A stretch of DNA of 8,723 nucleotides from Eubacterium sp. Lineage in GTDB: Bacteria > Bacillota > Clostridia > Oscillospirales > Acutalibacteraceae. The position numbers and the translations under genes were made by a program. Shown one piece after another: positions 6,604 to 8,723 of this stretch (positions are counted from its first letter, which is position 1; the number at the start of each line of letters is the position of its first letter). The stretch spans positions 1-8,723 of the forward strand of contig JAIDJS010000349.1 in the NCBI GenBank assembly GCA_029052085.1, given 5' to 3'. The notes beneath the pieces were generated by a model that saw only the letters and a list, made by a program, of their open reading frames with translations, was not told the DNA's origin and did not search any database.

Positions 6604-6632
6604 TTGATTTTATCCGTCTGTTGTGATAGGAT
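6604..6632 (+). promoter_or_regulatory. Extended -10 sigma-A promoter of ilvD
   Basis: TTGATT (6604-6609), 17-bp spacer, TAGGAT (6627-6632) preceded by TGA (extended -10). The predicted start near 6639 gives an AT-rich leader of about 75 nt without a visible attenuator hairpin, T-box or other riboswitch. The whole element closely resembles the promoter at 5677-5705. Confidence 0.6.
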
Positions 6633-6647
6633 AACAAGAAGGAAAAT

Positions 6648-6668
6648 ATGATTATTTTTAATATTTAA
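6648..6668 (+). other. Possible six-codon Ile-rich mini-ORF in the ilvD leader
   Basis: ATG 6648, ATT, ATT, TTT, AAT, ATT, TAA reads MIIFNI, with AAGGA (6639-6643) 4 nt upstream. Three of five sense codons after the start are Ile, an end product of the IlvD pathway. However, the stretch is almost pure A/T, where ATT codons are expected by chance, no terminator/antiterminator pair follows, and the ribosome binding site would sit at the very 5' end of the transcript. Weak call. Confidence 0.15.
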
Positions 6669-6713
6669 TAAAATTATGATTTTAAATTCAGAATAAATTA
6701 TGGAGATGTTTTT

Positions 6714-8375
6714 ATGAGATCAGATTTAATTAAAGAGGGTCCTTCCCGCGCTCCGCACAGATCGCTTTTAAGAGCCCTTGGTATTGATGAGCTTGAAATG
6801 AAAAGACCCTTTGTAGCTGTTGTTAACTCAAAGAGTGATTATATTCCGGGTCATATGCACCTTGATAAAATTGCAGAGCAGGTTAAGGCAGGTATAAGAA
6901 ATGCCGGCGGTGTTCCGTTTGAATTCAATACAATCGGTGTTTGTGACGGCATTGCAATGAATCACAGAGGAATGAAATACAGCCTTTGCTCAAGAGAGCT
7001 TATTGCGGATTCTATTGAAGTAATGCTTACTGCCCATCCGCTTGATGCAATTGTTTTTATACCGAATTGCGATAAAATTGTTCCCGGTATGCTTCTTGCA
7101 GCCTGCAGACTGAATCTTCCTTGTATTTTCATTAACGGGGGTCCTATGCTTCCAGGTAAAAGTACGGAAACAGACAATCGTATCGGTCTTTCCGAGCAGT
7201 TTGAATATGTTGGTGCAAATGCAGTTGGTAAAATGAGCGATGCAAATCTTGAAAGTTGTGCGTTTACAGCTTGTCCTACCTGTGGTTCCTGCAGCGGTAT
7301 GTATACAGCAAATTCCATGAACTGCTTAACGGAAACAATCGGTATGTCTCTTCCGGGTTCCGGTACCATTCCGGCTGTTATGAGTGCAAGACTTCGCCTT
7401 GCCAAGGTTGCAGGCGAACGTGTTATGGAGCTTCTGAAAGAAGATATCAGACCAAGCGATATTATAACGGAAAAGGCTATTGAAAATGCAATGCGTACAG
7501 ATATGGCTATCGGCTGTTCAACGAATACAATTCTTCATTTAACAGCTATTGCTCACGCAGCAGGTCATGATATTGATCTTGATCAGCTTGATTCATATGG
7601 AAGAAAAACCCCGCAGATTTGCAAGCTTAATCCTGCTTCATCTGTTTTTATTACCGATCTAAATGATGTGGGCGGTATGCAGGCAGTTGTTAAGGAACTT
7701 GCGAAGGGTGGTATGATTAATACAGATTGTCTTACAGTCAGCGGAATCGTTGCAGACCGAATTGCAAACGCTCCCGATGCTGACGGCGATATTATCCGTA
7801 CGATTGATAAGCCTTTTTCAGCAGACGGCGGAATCGCTGTTCTTAAGGGAAATCTTGCTGAAGACGGCGCTGTTGTTAAGAAGGGTGCTGTTGCTCCTGA
7901 AATGATGCAGCATAAAGGACCTGCAAAGTGCTATAATAGTGAAGAAGAGGCTATTGCTGCCATCAACAGCGGTAAGGTTGTTGCCGGCGATGTTGTTGTT
8001 ATCCGTTATGAAGGTCCGAAGGGTGGTCCGGGTATGAGAGAAATGCTTTCTCCTACATCGGCTATTATCGGTATGGGTCTTGGCTCTTCGGTAGCTCTTC
8101 TTACAGATGGACGTTTCAGCGGTGCTACCAGAGGCGCTTCAATCGGTCATGTAAGTCCAGAAGCGGCAGTAGGCGGTACAATTGCTCTTGTAGAAGACGG
8201 CGATGAAATTGAAATTGATATCCCTGCAAGAGTTCTTCGTGTTAATGTTTCGGATGAAGTTCTTTCAGAAAGAAAAGCCAAGTGGCAGCCTCCGGTTCAG
8301 AATCTTACAGGTTATCTTAAACGCTATGCTCAGCATGTAACAAGCGGCTCTCAGGGTGCTGTTTTTGAAGATTAA
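6714..8375 (+). CDS. ilvD: Dihydroxy-acid dehydratase IlvD
   Basis: IlvD removes water from 2,3-dihydroxy-isovalerate and 2,3-dihydroxy-3-methylvalerate to give the 2-keto acid precursors of valine/leucine and isoleucine. The 553 residues match the shorter full-length members of the IlvD/Edd family. Visible motifs: [15 protein letters not shown] (N-terminal), [31 protein letters not shown] with cluster Cys119, [20 protein letters not shown] with cluster Cys193, and the C-terminal [13 protein letters not shown] and [13 protein letters not shown]. The first site reads PGHMHL, as in E. coli IlvD, rather than the PCN-type Cys of [2Fe-2S] enzymes. An oxygen-sensitive [4Fe-4S] cluster is therefore expected, fitting an anaerobe. 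GGAGA lies 7 nt before the ATG. The gene has its own promoter; other ilv/leu genes are not in view. It is followed after 36 nt, without a terminator, by an ABC ATPase gene. Confidence 0.96.
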   Translation: MRSDLIKEGPSRAPHRSLLRALGIDELEMKRPFVAVVNSKSDYIPGHMHLDKIAEQVKAGIRNAGGVPFEFNTIGVCDGIAMNHRGMKYSLCSRELIADSIEVMLTAHPLDAIVFIPNCDKIVPGMLLAACRLNLPCIFINGGPMLPGKSTETDNRIGLSEQFEYVGANAVGKMSDANLESCAFTACPTCGSCSGMYTANSMNCLTETIGMSLPGSGTIPAVMSARLRLAKVAGERVMELLKEDIRPSDIITEKAIENAMRTDMAIGCSTNTILHLTAIAHAAGHDIDLDQLDSYGRKTPQICKLNPASSVFITDLNDVGGMQAVVKELAKGGMINTDCLTVSGIVADRIANAPDADGDIIRTIDKPFSADGGIAVLKGNLAEDGAVVKKGAVAPEMMQHKGPAKCYNSEEEAIAAINSGKVVAGDVVVIRYEGPKGGPGMREMLSPTSAIIGMGLGSSVALLTDGRFSGATRGASIGHVSPEAAVGGTIALVEDGDEIEIDIPARVLRVNVSDEVLSERKAKWQPPVQNLTGYLKRYAQHVTSGSQGAVFED

Positions 8376-8411
8376 CTTTGCCCTAATGCGTATTTAAAGG
8401 ACGAAAAAATA

Positions 8412-8723
8412 ATGGATAAAGATGTTGCTATTTCGGTTAAGAATGTCACTATGTCATTCAACCTTAATAAAGAAAAAGTTGATAATCTTAAAGAATATGC
8501 GATAAAGCTTTTATCTCATAAGCTTGAATATAAAAAATTTCAGGCGCTTAAGGATATAAACTTTGAGGTGAAAAAGGGCGAGCATCTTGCAATTCTTGGT
8601 TTTAACGGAGCAGGTAAAAGTACTCTTCTTAAAACAATAGTAGGTGTTTATAAACCTACTGTAGGAACTGTTGAAAGATGCGGAGTTATTGCCCCCTTGC
8701 TTGAGCTTGGAGCAGGCTTTGAC
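8412..8723 (+). CDS. ABC transporter ATPase of the polysaccharide/teichoic acid export type (partial, 3' cut by window)
   Basis: The first 104 codons of an ATP-binding protein are visible and run open to the window edge. The N-terminus reads [12 protein letters not shown], followed by a lysine-rich insertion (about 18-44), [20 protein letters not shown], then the Walker A motif GFNGAGKST (63-71, Lys69). The segment [14 protein letters not shown] (91-104) is typical of Wzt/TagH/KpsT-like ATPases, which with a Wzm/TagG permease export lipid-linked O-antigen, capsule or wall teichoic acid. No permease is seen upstream, so a partner would have to lie beyond the window. AAAGGA (8396-8401) lies 10 nt before ATG 8412. 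It is probably read through from ilvD, since only 36 nt without a hairpin separate them, though a separate promoter cannot be excluded. Substrate unknown; Walker B and signature motifs lie outside the window. Confidence 0.88.
   Translation, partial: MDKDVAISVKNVTMSFNLNKEKVDNLKEYAIKLLSHKLEYKKFQALKDINFEVKKGEHLAILGFNGAGKSTLLKTIVGVYKPTVGTVERCGVIAPLLELGAGFD

Noticed and set aside
6513..6713. T-box or other riboswitch upstream of ilvD.
   Set aside because: After the CAP terminator and the promoter only about 75 nt of AT-rich leader remain, with no conserved T-box sequence or terminator hairpin.
6962..7405. Minus-strand frame of 147 residues inside ilvD.
   Set aside because: Antisense shadow of a conserved enzyme with no recognisable domain, start signal or promoter.

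Overview
The window looks like chromosomal DNA of an AT-rich Gram-positive anaerobe of the Clostridia, most likely an uncultured Oscillospiraceae/Ruminococcus-type gut bacterium. This rests on sigma-A promoters of Firmicutes type, strong AGGAGG-like ribosome binding sites, a greA-lysS gene pair, a [4Fe-4S]-type IlvD and lipoprotein/propeller families common in Clostridia. The genus is inference. All genes are on the + strand, and there is no sign of a mobile element, phage, CRISPR array, tRNA or rRNA.

Layout. (1) 2-523: the 3' end of an aspartate kinase gene (two ACT regulatory domains), interrupted by an in-frame TAA at 86-88 and closed by a terminator. (2) 595-3241: an envelope-signalling operon. 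Two near-identical ECF-type promoters spaced 74 bp apart precede an ECF sigma factor (start 727), which overlaps by 4 nt a single-pass membrane protein with a large extracytoplasmic beta-propeller, the presumed anti-sigma factor and sensor. A terminator follows. (3) 3244-5670: a perfectly spaced housekeeping promoter drives greA and lysS. The lysyl-tRNA synthetase carries about 115-124 extra N-terminal residues that resemble a tandem DUF1508/YegP module, which is the most unusual item in the window. (4) 5677-6562: a monocistronic lipoprotein with a Thr/Lys-rich stalk and a C-terminal CAP/SCP domain. (5) 6604 to the end: ilvD (dihydroxy-acid dehydratase) from its own promoter, then, after 36 nt with no terminator, the first 104 codons of an ABC-transporter ATPase of the Wzt/TagH polysaccharide-export type, cut by the window edge.

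How the genes fit together: aspartate kinase and IlvD are amino-acid biosynthesis steps (Asp family; Ile/Val). GreA and LysS serve transcription and translation. The sigma/propeller pair, the CAP lipoprotein and the glycan-export ATPase all act at the cell envelope. Apart from the sigma/propeller pair and greA-lysS, nothing in the sequence shows that neighbouring transcription units work in one pathway. The best candidates for something undescribed are the DUF1508-LysRS fusion and the autoregulated ECF/propeller signalling unit.
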